The notes beneath the pieces were generated by a model. The model made no database searches and was not told the DNA's origin. It worked only from the letters and a program-made list of their open reading frames with translations. Position numbers and translations under genes: made by a program. From Perkinsus olseni (taxonomy: Eukaryota > Perkinsozoa > Perkinsida), in contig JABANN010000051.1 of NCBI GenBank assembly GCA_013115125.1, forward strand, positions 33,868-97,867: DNA of 64,000 nt. Reading direction: 5' to 3'. Positions 42,450 to 55,500 of the stretch are shown piece after piece. Position 1 is the stretch's first letter. Each line of letters starts with the position of its first letter.

Positions 42450-43388
42450 TTAAGAGCAAACACCCCGTGACAAGAACGAATGATGACCCCGGACGCCAAT
42501 TAAGTTGATTCAATGCGAATAGCTGTTCGTAGTCTCCGGAGCCTAGACCTGCTCCGAAGAGGGACAGCAACACAATTACTGCCAGCCAGTACCACTCAAG
42601 TACCTCACCAGAGCAGCGATTGCAAAAGCTGTATCGCAACGGCGGTTTTCGATGACAACTCTCCGTTGTGGCCCACCTACATTGATCGATAGGACGTTTC
42701 CCTGCCGTAATCTAACCTGTTTGGAATCACGCCAGAGTGAGCCTTGGATGCGCGCGAAACGAACAATTTTTCAGGAACCGGCCGGCAGAGGGCGCGCTCA
42801 ACAATTTTCTGGAATAGACTGACATTTATCGAGCGTCTTTTTCGCAAACTTCTCGTCACCTGGCGCCGCTAGCTTTCCTCGAAAACCCCGTTATAAACGG
42901 AGTCATTGGCGCAACGCGCGCGCCATCGTGATCGATTCGGGTGTCGCTGAGCAAGCTTTGCGGCTGTAGTGCGCAGTGAAGCTCGTTCAATATCATGCCT
43001 CGTCTCATCATTCACTCACTCATTCACTTCTTGTTCTCTCATCTCCGTTTCCTAGCTCTAGTACTTCACCGATTCGTTCCAGTGGTATCTTGTGCTTAGG
43101 CCGATCAGGGCGTGAAATTGTTCATTATTCGTTGGACTTAGTATTTTGCAATTGCGCTGTGAATCTTCTGCTTCAACTTTTGATCAACTTCCCATTCGTA
43201 TCGTTGTTGTTCGGACCTTCCGACCGGCTGTCGTTTTGTGCCGCATTTTCGGCTGTTATCGCGTGGCTAAGCGTTTTAGCTCTGGCTGTGTTTCCAACTA
43301 CTTAGTGCGCCTTTCATCTGCGCTGCTTACTCCTTATCCTACCACTTCAGTTAGGTAATATCTTTTTTGATCTATCCCGAATTTAACC
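42450..43388. promoter_or_regulatory. Divergent promoter region between CK1 and V-ATPase E
   Basis: The two start codons face away from each other over 939 nt with no coding signal between. Transcription of both genes should start here. Pyrimidine-rich sequence lies upstream of the V-ATPase start. I see no clear TATA box. Confidence 0.4.
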
Positions 43389-44213
43389 ATGGACGCAGCT
43401 GAGGCCCAGAAGCAGATTCAGCAGATGGTCAACTTCATCCTCAATGAGGCCAAGGTAAGCAGCCACGTTTTCTCCTCTATTGTCACGCAATTTTCGGTTG
43501 TTATTCTAGGACAAGTCTGAGGAGATCGAGGCTAAGGCCATGGAGGACTTCAACATCGAGAAGCTGAAGCTTGTCCAGCAGATGAAGGAGAAGGTCAGAA
43601 AGTAAGATGAACCTCGGGTGAAGAACTTGCGGCTGTCGGCTTCCTGTTTTTCGCTGCTTATTGTGATGATGTTCCTAACCATTGTCATCATCCGTTCAGG
43701 GAGTACGCTCAGAAGGCCAAGAAGATCGAGACCCAAAGAGCCATCGCCCGCTCCACCGGTATCAACCGTTCTCGATTGCAGAAGATCGGTGAGCGTGACG
43801 CCATGCTTCATAAGGCCGTTGATGAGGCTATTGCTGAGCTTTCCGCTTACTCGAAGACTCCCGCCTACAAGACCACCGTGACCAACCTCATGGTTCAGGG
43901 CTGTTTCTCCCTTCTTGAGCCTGAGGTCACTGTCCGCTGCCGTCAGGAGGATATGGCTCTTGTCGAGAGTGTCATCCCCGAGGCTCAGAAGATCTACACT
44001 ACTGAGGTCGCCAAGCAGGCCAAGGGCACTACCAAGACTGTTGTCCTCAAACTCGACAAGCAGAACCCCCTCAAGGGCAAGGGTGGTGGTGTCGTGCTCA
44101 GCTGCAACGACGGCAAGATCCGTGTTGATAACACCTTGGACGCCCGTCTTCGTCAGCTTGAGGAGAAGGACAAGCCGAATCTTCGTAAGGTCCTCTTCCC
44201 TGTCCAGGCTTAA
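43389..44213 (+). CDS. V-type proton ATPase subunit E
   Basis: Subunit E forms the peripheral stalk that ties the V1 sector to the membrane sector of the proton pump. Exons are 43389-43454, 43510-43601 and 43700-44213, joined in frame to 223 residues, close to the usual 226. The protein starts MDAAEAQKQIQQMVNFILNE, with the characteristic helical N-terminal half AKAMEDFNIEKLKLVQQMKE. The globular C-terminal half includes TNLMVQGCFSLLEPEVTVRC, RQEDMALVESVIPEAQKIY and DNTLDARLRQLEEKDKPNLR, and ends KVLFPVQA. Codon choice is more C-ending than in neighbouring genes, as expected of a highly expressed gene. Introns are 55 and 98 nt. Confidence 0.95.
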
Positions 44214-45513
44214 GGTGTGTGTATGTGTAGTAGCAGTCCTGAGTACTATTACTCTCATCAGTGATACTTGGTCGTTTTGTCTATCCACTAAGTGGCGACT
44301 ATCGTCGCCCTCGTTACCGGCGCTCATTGTAGAATAGTTCCGCAATGGCACGTTATCGAGAAGGTTTTCCGTTGTTGTTGGCGATGATGACTGAGTAACA
44401 ACAGAGAGGCGATAGTCTCAATTTCAACAATACAGTTTCGTATTCACGAATATATCACTTCCATGTTGGGTTTGATGTGTTAATTCTGGGGGATTCACAG
44501 TGACCTTCTACAGATAGTCAGCTCAGTATTCCTCATTACCGTTAAGCCTTGCAAATGTTGTTGGTGCGCCAAAGGATGATAATCATGTGTTAGTTTTCGG
44601 CCAGCTGAGTTGCTCTTCAATTTCAGCTGTGTTCCTGTCCGCGAGGTATAGGATCAGATGGCTCTCGCGGACCGCTTCGACAGTAAGGAAAATCGGTGAG
44701 TGACTCATCTGTTCTAGCGGATTACACTGACCTCTTAATATGAAGCTAGGCGGAGTCTGTTCAGGGCGGCGGAGTGACGCATTGGCTTCCGCAGCATATC
44801 AGCTGACAGTAACGGGGTATCCGGAGGGCGTCCTCACGATGGAAAGTAGAGCTGAGCTGCTCAACTCTGCTATTTTTTGGAAGAGCGCGAAAATTGATGT
44901 CCTGCTGTTGCCCTGTTATTATAGAATGAAACGCTGCGAATACGATGATGGAAGTGGAGGGGTAGCTCTCGTACGTCGTTGAGGTCAACCTCCGCAATAG
45001 CCGTTATTTTGGAAGCGTTATTCCTATTCATTGTCTGACTAACCGAATGATCGAAATAGTGAGCGGCGAATCTCACTCTGCTACCGCCGAATACTGCAAT
45101 GTTGATTCTGCGATATGCTGGGTTGGGTAGGATCAGCGCGGCCCGGACTTTAGAACTCGATATATAGAACTCAGGTGTCAGGAGACTTAACTATTACGTT
45201 TCACGGGCGCGTCTATCAATAAAGATGGACACGTGAACGAATGAAATGAGGACTACCGTCACTGTGCAGGCCATTGAGCACCTTTAATGAAGCACCGTAT
45301 GGAATGCTGATCATTCTACTATAATGCGCCGGAAATGAGATCAAAAAGTGAATGTGTTAGCGAGTTGATAGTTCAACGCCACTGCCGAACTAGTCAGTTT
45401 TCAACCGATGTTCGAAGTTCGGAAATAAGCCTCGAAACAGATGATCATGTGATAATGCCACTGTGTTTAGCATAGAAAAAATAGGGGTCAGCATTCCTCG
45501 GTCAAAATTACAT
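44214..45513. other. Convergent intergenic stretch, possible small gene
   Basis: This lies between the 3' ends of V-ATPase E (plus) and the subtilisin-like gene (minus). A possible two-exon coding start reads MALADRFDSKENR at 44658-44696, followed by a GTGAGT donor and an acceptor near 44750. A further open segment (SDALASAAYQL, near 44772) follows, with a helical pattern that is only faintly SNARE-like. I could not build a consistent frame, so no gene is called. Confidence 0.3.
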
Positions 45514-46506
45514 CTAGGTACTACCTAGGTGTACTTTTGTACAGCTACTAGCTGGAATTACCGACTTCACAGCCTTGTAAGCATTTACACGCCCGAAAGG
45601 CATAGTCACTTTTCCACCAGATCTCTTGACACCAGGATCGCTGGTGTGCTTGATTGCCTCTTTTACTTGCTTAACAGTAAGAGCAGAGGGGGACACACTC
45701 TTCATCATCGCCACAATACCAGCAACCATCGCAGCGGAATTTGATACCCTGCTGTTCACAACGTAGCCTCCATCATAAGTTGTCATTAAAGCAGTGGCCG
45801 GAGCAGCAGCATCGATGAATGAAGCGTAATTACTTTTCACGAATAAATTCATCGTGTCCTCCAAGGTGCCGGCAACGCAAATAACACCGTCTATCGTCTT
45901 GGTGTACTCGCAAGGGAAAACGTGATTGCCTTGGCCGATTTCTTGACCTTCGTTGCCAGCGGAGCAAATAAGAGGGATGTTGGCCGTTTCAGCTTGAGTA
46001 ATTGCTGCCGTTGCTTCATCGTCGAAGGGTTTGTTCGAACCAGCGGCGAAAAGTATCACATCCGCCTTCGCACCCACCGCATATTTGATAGCCTCGGCGA
46101 TATAGTGGTCGTTGAAAGGCAAGCCACCATTGTAGATCGGCATAAGACGGACAGACAGTGCGGTGCCAGCACCGCCAATTCCGTTGTTAATGACCGCGCC
46201 AGCAATACCAGCCATCTTAGTGCCATGGCCTTCTCTGTCGTGAGTGTCGGTGTTCTTGTCCACCACGTTATACCCAACGACGGCATTATCCTTCAAGTCA
46301 GGATGGTCGGACTTCATACCACTGTCGATGATAGCAATGGTAGTGACCTTATGGTTAGGATCTTGTTGGAGCAGTTCCCATGCTCCGGGAATTTGAACCG
46401 CTTGAAAGTAGTGTTGCTGGTACTTGATATAGCCTGGATCATTTGGAAAGCCACCCGCCATCTCACTGACGAGGACCGAGAACAACAGGCGGGACGCGAA
46501 AGCCAT
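45514..46506 (-). CDS. Subtilisin-like serine protease (S8 family), secreted
   Basis: A single open frame of 330 residues with no intron runs from ATG at 46506 to TAG at 45514. MAFASRLLFSVLVSEMAGG is a probable signal peptide. The catalytic triad is visible: Asp in TTIAIIDSGMKSDHPDL, His in DREGHGTKMAGIAGA, the oxyanion Asn in IPLICSAGNEGQ, and Ser in SRVSNSAAMVAGIVAMM. The usual GTS before the Ser is replaced by RVS, which is unusual. The mature domain begins right after the signal peptide (YFQAVQIPGAWELLQ), with no I9 inhibitor prodomain, so the protein is shorter than typical secreted subtilases. The family recalls the perkinsin-type extracellular proteases of Perkinsus, which is an inference. 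Absence of introns contrasts with its neighbours. Confidence 0.88.
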   Translation of the reverse strand: MAFASRLLFSVLVSEMAGGFPNDPGYIKYQQHYFQAVQIPGAWELLQQDPNHKVTTIAIIDSGMKSDHPDLKDNAVVGYNVVDKNTDTHDREGHGTKMAGIAGAVINNGIGGAGTALSVRLMPIYNGGLPFNDHYIAEAIKYAVGAKADVILFAAGSNKPFDDEATAAITQAETANIPLICSAGNEGQEIGQGNHVFPCEYTKTIDGVICVAGTLEDTMNLFVKSNYASFIDAAAPATALMTTYDGGYVVNSRVSNSAAMVAGIVAMMKSVSPSALTVKQVKEAIKHTSDPGVKRSGGKVTMPFGRVNAYKAVKSVIPASSCTKVHLGST

Positions 46507-47460
46507 GTATAACCTCGTAGGTGGTTGAAAAAGACGACTAACGATTCACAATGCCCTTGGTCGTGAAGGGGCGCCAGTGATTTTTATCATGTATAAAGGA
46601 TGGGTCGATCGTATCGGCTGTTAGCAGGTCGATCAGCACGCCCCGTCACGAGGGATGACATGGTCTACTGTAGACAGTCGACACGTGAAGGAAACCCCGG
46701 CATACAAATGAATCACCCCAGCAAGGAAAATGGAGAACAAGGGCTCACAGTCCAACACAGCAAGGCGGAGACCATGGAAGCTTGAGTAAATAAGCGTTAT
46801 CGCTCGCGAGCAACCGCGCCTCATATCGCCTCAGTGGATCGTAGAGCAACGCGTACCAAACTCGTGACGCGAAATTTGGCGTCGTCGTGAGAGAGACAAT
46901 TCACGCAACTCCCACGGTGGGAATCCCACATCCACTATCAGGCACCAGGGCTAGCTTATTGGCAGAGGTCGCCGCGAGGCTGTCATTGACTCTCGCCGGC
47001 AGGTTGGCAGTTCGACATTATTTTTGTGGCGTTCGCTAAACTTTATGCGCTGTTGTTCACTATAATCGTTCGCGTGATTTTTTACGGCGTGAAATCTCAC
47101 ATATCACATAATCGTTCAACCCCCCTTCCTTGCAATGTGAATTGGGAGAAGATCATTGCTCCGATTCTTTTCCCTCAGCTCTTCACCCGCGTTTTGCCTA
47201 ACTTCTCTGAAAGGAGGGGGTTCCCGGAATGGTGATAGCCCTGTGGAAGCCGACGGCGGGACTCTATGAATCATCCGGGATGGGCCTTGTTTGCAAACTT
47301 CACCCGCAGCCTGCAGACCCCCTGGGACTTCTCCAAGCCTTAGAGAGGGCGTTCCTTTGAAAGCAGCGGTTTCCTCTGTGCCAGAAGTTGTGTTGAAGTG
47401 GCACCAAATTTCGCTGTCGAGAGTTCTGAGTAGTTCTCTACTGTCCCCTCCACTAAATCG
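46507..47460. promoter_or_regulatory. Divergent upstream region of the protease and SPB1 genes
   Basis: The starts of the minus-strand protease and plus-strand SPB1 lie 954 nt apart. No exon is recognised between. Promoters of both genes are expected here. No specific motif was identified. Confidence 0.4.
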
Positions 47461-50400
47461 ATGGTACGCCGGAAGAAGGTCGGAAAGGAGCGTTTGGATC
47501 GCTTCTACCAGCTCGCCAAGGAGCAGGGCTATCGAGCACGATCAGCGTTCAAGCTCATACAGCTCGAGAAAAAGTACTTCCTCTCAGGGAGGGCCTCGCC
47601 CGAACTATACCGTTGTTGGCGTTAGATACGGCTTTCTCAAGAACGCCAGGTCATGCGTTGATCTCTGTGGCGCCCCTGGAGGGTGGAGTCAGGTGGGCCA
47701 CCCTCACCCTAAGATGTTGGCCTGTGATGCTAACGAGCGTTTAGGTGGCGGTAAAACACATGCCTGCAAGTTCGAAGGTTATATGTGTGGATTTGATGCC
47801 GATAAAGCCGATCAAGGGCGTCGTTACTATGCAGTGCGATATCACAACGCAGAAGTGCAGGCAGTTCCTATTGAAGGAACTTAATGGTGATAGCGGAGGG
47901 TGCTCAGGGGGGTTTCTGGGAGTTCTGTCTTTCCTGCAGGCATCCCTTGTGATGTCGTGCTCAATGATGGCGCTCCCAACGTGGGTGCGAGTTGGGCTAA
48001 GGATGCTTATAACCAGGCTGAACTGTGTTTGTATGCCGTCCATTTGGCAGCGGATATGCTGCGGAAGGGAGGTACGTGCTCTCGGCAAGGAGGCGATGAT
48101 AACACTCGTTGCCACTTAAGGTACCTTCGTTACCAAGGTCTTCAGATCGTCCGATTACAACAGTCTTTTGTGGGTCTTCCAGCAGCTTTTCGAGAAGGTC
48201 GAGGCGACCAAGCCGACGGCCTCTCGTAACGTCTCTGCCGAGATCTTCGTACGTGGCGGGAGGACTGGTTGGAGGGTCGCCGTGATTGGATGCGTTCAGG
48301 TTACCTGCAAGGGCTATAAGGCACCGGCTAGGGTCGATCCTCGGTTGTTTGATCCGAAATGGGTGTTTATGATGGAGGGTGATGAACAGGAGAAGGCGGC
48401 TGTTGGAGAGCTCGAAGAGGATGATGCCACCGGCAAGAAAGGTAGCAGCGGAGAGCGTGGGATGGGGTTTTTGATTGCGTTCTGTGCTCAGCTGGCGGTT
48501 CTGGTGCAGCCGCGCTCAACGACTATCTCAAGTCGGCTATGAAACGACGCAGAGGAGGTTACGAGGATGAGTCGGAGATGTAGGGCTACGCTTCTGTCGG
48601 ATATTTGGGTTGGATTTTCTTTCCTTTTGCTGTTAGATTCTCGACGGCTACGGTAGCGGAGTTCATAGCCTCTCTTTCTCCTGCGGAGGTCCTTATCAAG
48701 AGGAGCAAGCTGGTGTTTGAAACGGAGGACTGCGAGGCGATACGAAAGTAGGGTCTGAAAGTATGGTGATGTGGTTGAGGGAGTATCTTAGGTCGCCCCA
48801 TACCACTCCCGAGATATTGGAGTACATAAATGACCTGAAAGTGCTGGGAAAGGGAGAGCTGATGGCCCTGCTGAAGTGGCGTATGCGCATAAGAAGGTTA
48901 GCGTTGTGGCGTCGGTGTACTGGTTGAGACCTGACCATATGCCAGGGACAGAGAGAAGGCATCCAAGGTTGACGAGGGGAGCGAGGGAGAGGAGGAAGAA
49001 GATGGAGAAGATCTTCTTGCGGACGCTCGGCCCGGAAAGTCCGTCGATGATGAGCTGGCTGCCTTGCTGGGCTCTCGTAATAATCTGGTCTCGTTGTTGG
49101 TGCTGTCGAATGCCGCTATCGGGCAGGTCGAAGAGAGGAGAAGGCGGAGTTGAAGAAGCAGAGGGAGAGGACTAAGAAGCAAGAGATGAGGAAGAAGATG
49201 TCCCTTGGTAAGACTACGGTGGTGTCGTTAGTGCCCTTGGAACCATGTGTCCTCAGGCGGTGCCTTCAGCGCCTCCTCTATGATCGAGCCAGATCTTTTC
49301 GGCGGTATCACCCAGGATGACTTCGAGGCTGCTAATGAAGCTGATGAGGTATCAAGGATGGCGGCTAGCTCTCGTCTACAGGCGTACTGATGTCCGTGAA
49401 ATTGAATGATGTGGTCGTGGTATCTGAGGTTGACTGTAATGTTTGGCAGGATGCCTCGGCTATTGAGGGTTCCGAGGAAGATCCTACAGATAGGGACATC
49501 CAACCCGGCGAATACGAGTAGGGATCCACCTTGACCTTACGAGGGGTATGCTGATTATATGATCAAGGTACATAGTAGGAGACAATAGCTCGAGGTTGGA
49601 GAGGATGGAGAAGGAGATGTCGCAGCATTACAAGAACGAGCAGAGGGACGCTGAGCTGCGTAGCCTGGTCTTGGAGGGAGTTAGTTGTGGGGAGCGTTGG
49701 TCTTGTAGGGAAGGAGAAGGCAGCGTTGAAGGCGAAGAAGGGTAAGAAGGAGACGAGGAGGGAGAGGGCTGCGCAGGAGTGGGCTGCTGAGGCTAGGGAA
49801 GTGACCTCGGAGATCGAGGGAAAGGCGGTTGCTGCTCATGAGGAACAGGTAGGTGGAGGTGCTTCCGATGGGAGGCGTTGACTATGCGGACAGGTTCGAC
49901 GTGAATTGGCGGGTATGAGTGACGATGAGGAGGGCGAGACGGAAGACGGGTATGAGTCCGATGATCTTGAGGGAGGGGATGCGGCGTAGGGATGTTCAGA
50001 GTTCTCGTCGGGGGTGGTGGACCAGTGTCGATCAGGTACACTGCCGGTGTGCAGGATGAAGAAGGGGAAGAGGGCTCTGCTGCTGCTGGTGAGGAGGAGG
50101 AGAAGTTGGAAACAGCTCTGCCCGCTGCTCCGGCTAAGAAGGCTGCTAAGAAGAAGGAGCCCGCCGCTGAGGTCGTGTTGCCGCCCGAGATGAGCGGATC
50201 GAAGGGACAGGTACTTGAGTCGCTTTCTATTTCCACTTCTATCGTCTCTTTTATTTGGCCAAGCCTGAAGCGTCTTATTCGTTCAGGTTCGTACGGACCG
50301 TTGGTTCTCACAAGATCTCTTCAAAGAGGAAAGCGATGATGATGATGAGGAGGATATGAAGGACGATGTCGACGGGGTAATATCTTGAGTGTGGTATCCT

Positions 50401-52172
50401 GGGTTGACTCTGGACTCAGATCCATGAGCTAGAGGATGACGATCTTTTGAAACTCCCTCTCACCGACAAGCAGATGAGGAAGGAGAAAAGGAAGCGTGAT
50501 ATGGCGAGGAAGGAGAAGAAGGACGTAAGGAAGGCGGGCCGACATTATCTTCAGGTTGAATATAGAAAATGCTTTATGCCTTGTCCTTCGGGCCGATCAA
50601 CCTACTCCTGTGGGTGGCGACGCAGCGTGTACACGGGTGGCGGACACGGTCCGCGATTCTCTAGGACTGTTGCTTCGCTAGTCCCTCTACTTGTGGCTTC
50701 TGAATGCTCCTAGGGCCTCCACGATAAGGTTGTGCGGCGGAACGCGAAATCTCGAAGGTCGTTCGTCAGTTCTTGCGGAGAGTGAAGCATGAGAGTTTAT
50801 CGGGCGATTTATGTGCGTTGGTGCGGTGGCGATGAGGGGCGATTCTTCTCAGGCTAAGAGGGCTCGAAAGATGGGTGAAGTGGAAGATGGTGAGGGTGGT
50901 GATCACCATCAGAAAGACGGCGATGCAGCCGGCACTGATGTTGGAGGATTTGAAGTGGTAAGTACTGTTTCAGTCTGCGATCTCCGATGCGCTCCGACGT
51001 AATCGTAGAAGTGGTAGCGTGCATGAGGAGTTACGCCTGTGAGGAGGGTATTATTCCTTCCCTGTCAGGTCCCAGCAACCACTGCATCAGCATTCGAGCG
51101 ACCAGAGGATCCCCAAGAGCTCGCTGAGACTCTGGCCCTAGGCAGCCTGTTGACGTCAAAGAAGAGCCGCATGGAACTCATCGACAGCGCTTACAATCGA
51201 TACACGTAGGATAGGGCCAAGGGGCGTGGAAGTGATGGGATGGAAGTGGTGATCGGTGTGACTAGATATAGTTGAATTATGTAGATTGGCGCTTCTTGAT
51301 AAGTTGCGAAAGGGATGGTAGAAAAATGAGAACGTATCATCGTAAGGAACTCTCTGAGGGATATAGCTCAAAACAGTAGTGGTGCTTTTGCGCAGGTTCT
51401 CTGATGATCACAATGCGGCCCTCCCGGACTGGTTCCTAGAGGAGGAGAAGCCTTTCACTCGGCAGATGGTAAAAGACGGGAGCACTCTGCCGATTGGGCC
51501 CCTTGACTTGAGGATGGCTGTTGAATTTGCAGGTTCCGATATCCAAGGAGTTGATGAACCAGTACCGAGCTAAGATGAGAGAGATCAATGCCCGACCTGT
51601 GCGGAAGGTGGCTGAGGCCGCAGCACGTAAGATACTTGTTGCGGTTGGTGTGGTAGTATGAGGTGGTGAACTGTCAGGCAAGAAGAAGCGTTTAACGCAA
51701 CAGCTGGAGAGACTTCGTAAGACGGCAACGAGTCTGCAGGAGTCTAGCGACCTCGGGGACTCTGGAAAGGCTCGGGCCATGAGGAAGGCCGTTGGAAAGG
51801 TCTTGCGAGGTGGGTGTTTCGACTAGCGGTTGGAGTTTGTGATGGAGTGGTATCAGGTAACGCTAAGAAGGAGGTGGCTTATGCGGCAGTGCAAGCTAAG
51901 GGAGGTAGGCTTGGTGTCAGACCCATAGCGAGGGGAATTACTTGGTGGTAGGCTCGAAGGTGATCTCGAAGGGAGCCAGCGGAGGAGCTAAGGTTAAGAT
52001 GGTCGATAAGAGACTGAAGAACGACAAGCGGGCGCAGAAGAGAGCCGATAAACGTGAGTCGAGACCTATTTTTGATGGGTGAGTGAGGTTGCTTGACTCA
52101 GGTCTCAAGAAGGCTGGGGCCAAGCGTCGGGCTAAGAAGCTCCCACAGAAGAAGAAGGGCAAGGGAATGTAA
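47461..52172 (+). CDS. SPB1: AdoMet-dependent rRNA 2'-O-methyltransferase SPB1/FTSJ3
   Basis: SPB1 is a nucleolar FtsJ-type methyltransferase for 60S ribosome assembly. It starts [20 protein letters not shown], then [20 protein letters not shown] at 47461. The SAM-binding motif is [13 protein letters not shown] near 47656-47695. [20 protein letters not shown] follows near 47775-47835. The catalytic K-D-K-E set is represented by Lys in the N-terminal FKLIQ, Asp in [14 protein letters not shown] near 47955-47995, Lys in [13 protein letters not shown] near 48125-48162, and Glu in RNVSAEIFV near 48230-48255. [19 protein letters not shown] follows. A long acidic and lysine-rich middle leads to the Spb1 C-terminal domain: [18 protein letters not shown] (51402-51455), [20 protein letters not shown] (51557-51625), [20 protein letters not shown] and the basic tail [12 protein letters not shown], stop 52170-52172. 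More than a dozen short introns are inferred. Confidence 0.88.
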
Positions 52173-52520
52173 AGTAGAAAAGGCTGTCTTCCTGGATCTT
52201 GGATGCGGCCCTGTTAACGTCATTCAACGTATACGTGCCAAAGCACATACAATTCCTACGTTTCTCCCTATTGGGCATCTCTGTGGTGTTGGGGCGAGGG
52301 AGGGAGTGGCGGCGGCGGCAGCGGCACTTGCTTGGTTTCGAAGATAGAGGCTTGCTGTCGTGTTTGTCCTGAAGGGAGGATGGCGTCGTGAGTGGGGGAT
52401 GATGGTACATGGTTTTGCAGTAGATTTCATACGTTGCTTGTCGGCGCGTGCTGTTCTTCTCATACCACTCCTTTGGTGAATTATAGGAGGATAACGGCAT
52501 CTACAAGCTACTCTAGTGAT

Positions 52521-55500
52521 ATGACAGTACCGAATGATCCAAGACAGCTAGGAGAGGCCATAGTGCAACAGGTAGTGGTGGTGGTAGTAGCGTGGCGTCT
52601 GGCTCGCTTGGAGTCCAATGCCTCAGCCGCGCGTTCGAAGCACATAGCGCTGAACTTCGTGGTGCATTCTACAGAGCCGGAGGTGTACGAACGAGATGTG
52701 TGTAGTAGCATGTGTTTGTCTTGGAAAACGGGCGTGTTGGCATCAGGAACGAACGCTCGAATTTTTCCGTTAAATCCTATATTTTCTCGATTTTGGCTAA
52801 CTCATTTGTACGCATAAGGGATCTCAGTTTGCCGTGTCCGCTGCGAGTGAGCGGCTTTGACGAGCCGACCCGCATTGTCGCTTCTCCTAGGTAAATCTCT
52901 TACATACGTCGCCAGCAGCCGCCAAGAGTGTCACGGCCGCTTTAGAAGAGTTTCAGCACCACCCTCGCGCCCTTGAGACAGTAGGTCTCCCTGTCGTGCT
53001 CAGTCCTCTACTGGAAGCCCAGATACGGCTGCTGCTGTCAAATCCCTCGGGTACGCCAATTCAAGCGGAGCACTATGCTGCGCACGCCCTGGCGACCAAG
53101 ATACAGTTGAAGGCGGTCCCTGCTGGCAATGCGGTGAGTTCAATCGCCTCAGTCGGTATTGAGTAGGTTGATGGTTTCTTCTCAGGAGTTTTTGAAGCAG
53201 CTGTTGGAGTGGGTTGGGCTGTACAGTACAGGGTCATCCCATGGAGCTATGGGGGCGGTAAGAATGACCGGCGGCGAGTCATCGTTCCCTCCCATTTACT
53301 GCGGTAGCGTCGGTGCAGGTCCTGAGACAGCTCTCTCAAGCTACGGCGGATTACCTTCTGTTGAGTAATCAGCAGTTAAAGAGTAACGGACAACAGACGG
53401 CTGACTTGATGGACGCCATAGGGTACTATTCAATATCTTACCAGTGCGCCACTGCAGGCGCATCTTTAGGCCTCTACCGCCCATGGGCAAGCTGTCTATA
53501 TTATCACAGCTCCCTGATGAGCTCATGAGCACTAAGCTTTTCTTGCATGCTGTTGACCGCGGATCAGTTACGGATGATATGGTATTACCGGGGAGAAGCT
53601 ATCGCGGAAATTCTGTGAATCTTGGGTTGATGCTTGCATTTGAAGGAAATGCCGGTCTTTTGGGCGGGGCCTTTGCTGTTGAGGTTCAGTGATGTGGTGA
53701 TTGTAGGTGACTAAATACTGCCCTAAGGTCCTCACTTTAGTGAACGACATGAGCTCAAACACACAGGATGCAACCGTTACTAATGAATGCATTGTTGTCT
53801 TCCGAAAGTGGATCAAACTGGCGAGGTAATGATACGATCAGGGCTCGAGTGGGGTGCTCTGGACGCTCTGAGCAAATTATGAAGAGACGACTCTAATCTG
53901 ATGCTCACGTAAAGCAGTTCCTTGGCGACCCTAGTTGTTGCTTGGACCTCCTTGTACTTACTCTCATTTCTCGTCTGCATCACAGAATGGAAAACGGGTT
54001 TTTATTCGGACCACCGATTCTTTTCTAAGTATCTTCTTCTTCTTGACTGCGTTGATTGCCTACTGATAAGACGATCACGCGGGCATCATCACCGTCAGGT
54101 TCTCGAGTAAAGCTCGTAGCCGTCGGGCACTGGGTGATAGGGCCCCAAACGAGCTAGTGCTGCCAGCAATTCTGAATCTTAGTATATTCAGGAACGTCCT
54201 CGTGGCCTTCCACAGCTCGAGGTAACATAATCTGCTGTAGTAGTCGAATCGTCCACTGGATATTCATTATCTCAGTACGCCGGTATCAATCATGGAGCAG
54301 TGCGCTTTTGTCTTGAGCGAATGTTTATCTGTCACTACTGACACCACCGACAAGGACAGCGGCAGGTAGTAGCAGTAGTAGTGGTAACGGTGGTGGTAGT
54401 AGCAGTAGTAGTGGTGCTGATAGCGGTATTGGGGCATATTCTCGTTGTGTTTCAGTTTCGAGATGGTGCTTGCTATTGCCGAGGCTATCATAGTGCTCGG
54501 ACGGCAGCTTTCAGAGGCCATACCTGCAGGTAGGGCAGTAATAGTGGCTCTGGAATGCTTCAACGGACGAATGCGTTTGACATGACGGGGTTTTGGACAA
54601 TTTTTGGGGTCACCGCCCGGCTTCCCTGAGAATTCCGATGAAGTGCCGCTGTCCTCAGGGACTGATTCTTTCATTTCCGAGACCACAAAATACGATTGGG
54701 AGTTAATACAGAGGAGCAAGTACTATGTTGAAGCCGCATACTTGTGGCTGGTCTTGCGACGTGGTCATTCAGATTGGTGTGCCGATTGCTATCGGAGTTC
54801 GGTCTCACTCACTTCTTCCCTCTGGTCGTATTGGCATCCCCCAACAGCGAGCATCCAGATAAGGAAAGAATCAAGGCTGTGGTACGTAATCGATCGTTGG
54901 GGCGCGCGCGTAGGGTCTTCTTCTATTCCAGGTTACAGCCATTCTGCAGTTAGCCCTTCATTTTGTTAGAGTCCGGCATGTCGAGCTGGCGGGCACTGCA
55001 CTTGAATTTTGGTAGGTATCTTTTTGCCCGCGTTAACCTCGCATGAGGTGGATGCTCCCAGGTACTCAGCCCTGAGTGGATTCCTGGGAGCGTCTAGTCT
55101 GGAAGATGAGGAAGATGACCTCTTTTTCGACGCCAGCACCCAAGGCACTGGCGAAGGGAACTCACGCTCATTGATGGCGTACTAGGGCCGGGTTGGGATT
55201 GGGGGGGGGCACGGGGACTCTGATGAAGGATGCTGGCAGTACGCTCAAGGTCTCAGCCTTGCACTCTTGCAAAAACGTGATAATATTTAATAGCCCTTGG
55301 CAGGATTAATTGAGCCAAGCCGTAGTCCTTTGTAACTTTGATACCGCTCCTTTGCGAAAGAACAGCTCGCGTTTTTGACATGTGGGATCTATGAGCTTGT
55401 TTATAGAGGCGTGTCCAGCTAGTTAACATCCACAGTCAGTAAACAGTCGCCTTAGGCAGTCGTGACTCTTCCGAATTCAAGGGTTTGAGTAGCATAGTGG

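Noticed and set aside
45922-46512. 196-codon plus-strand frame
   Set aside because: Antisense to the subtilisin-like protease, whose catalytic motifs are on the minus strand.
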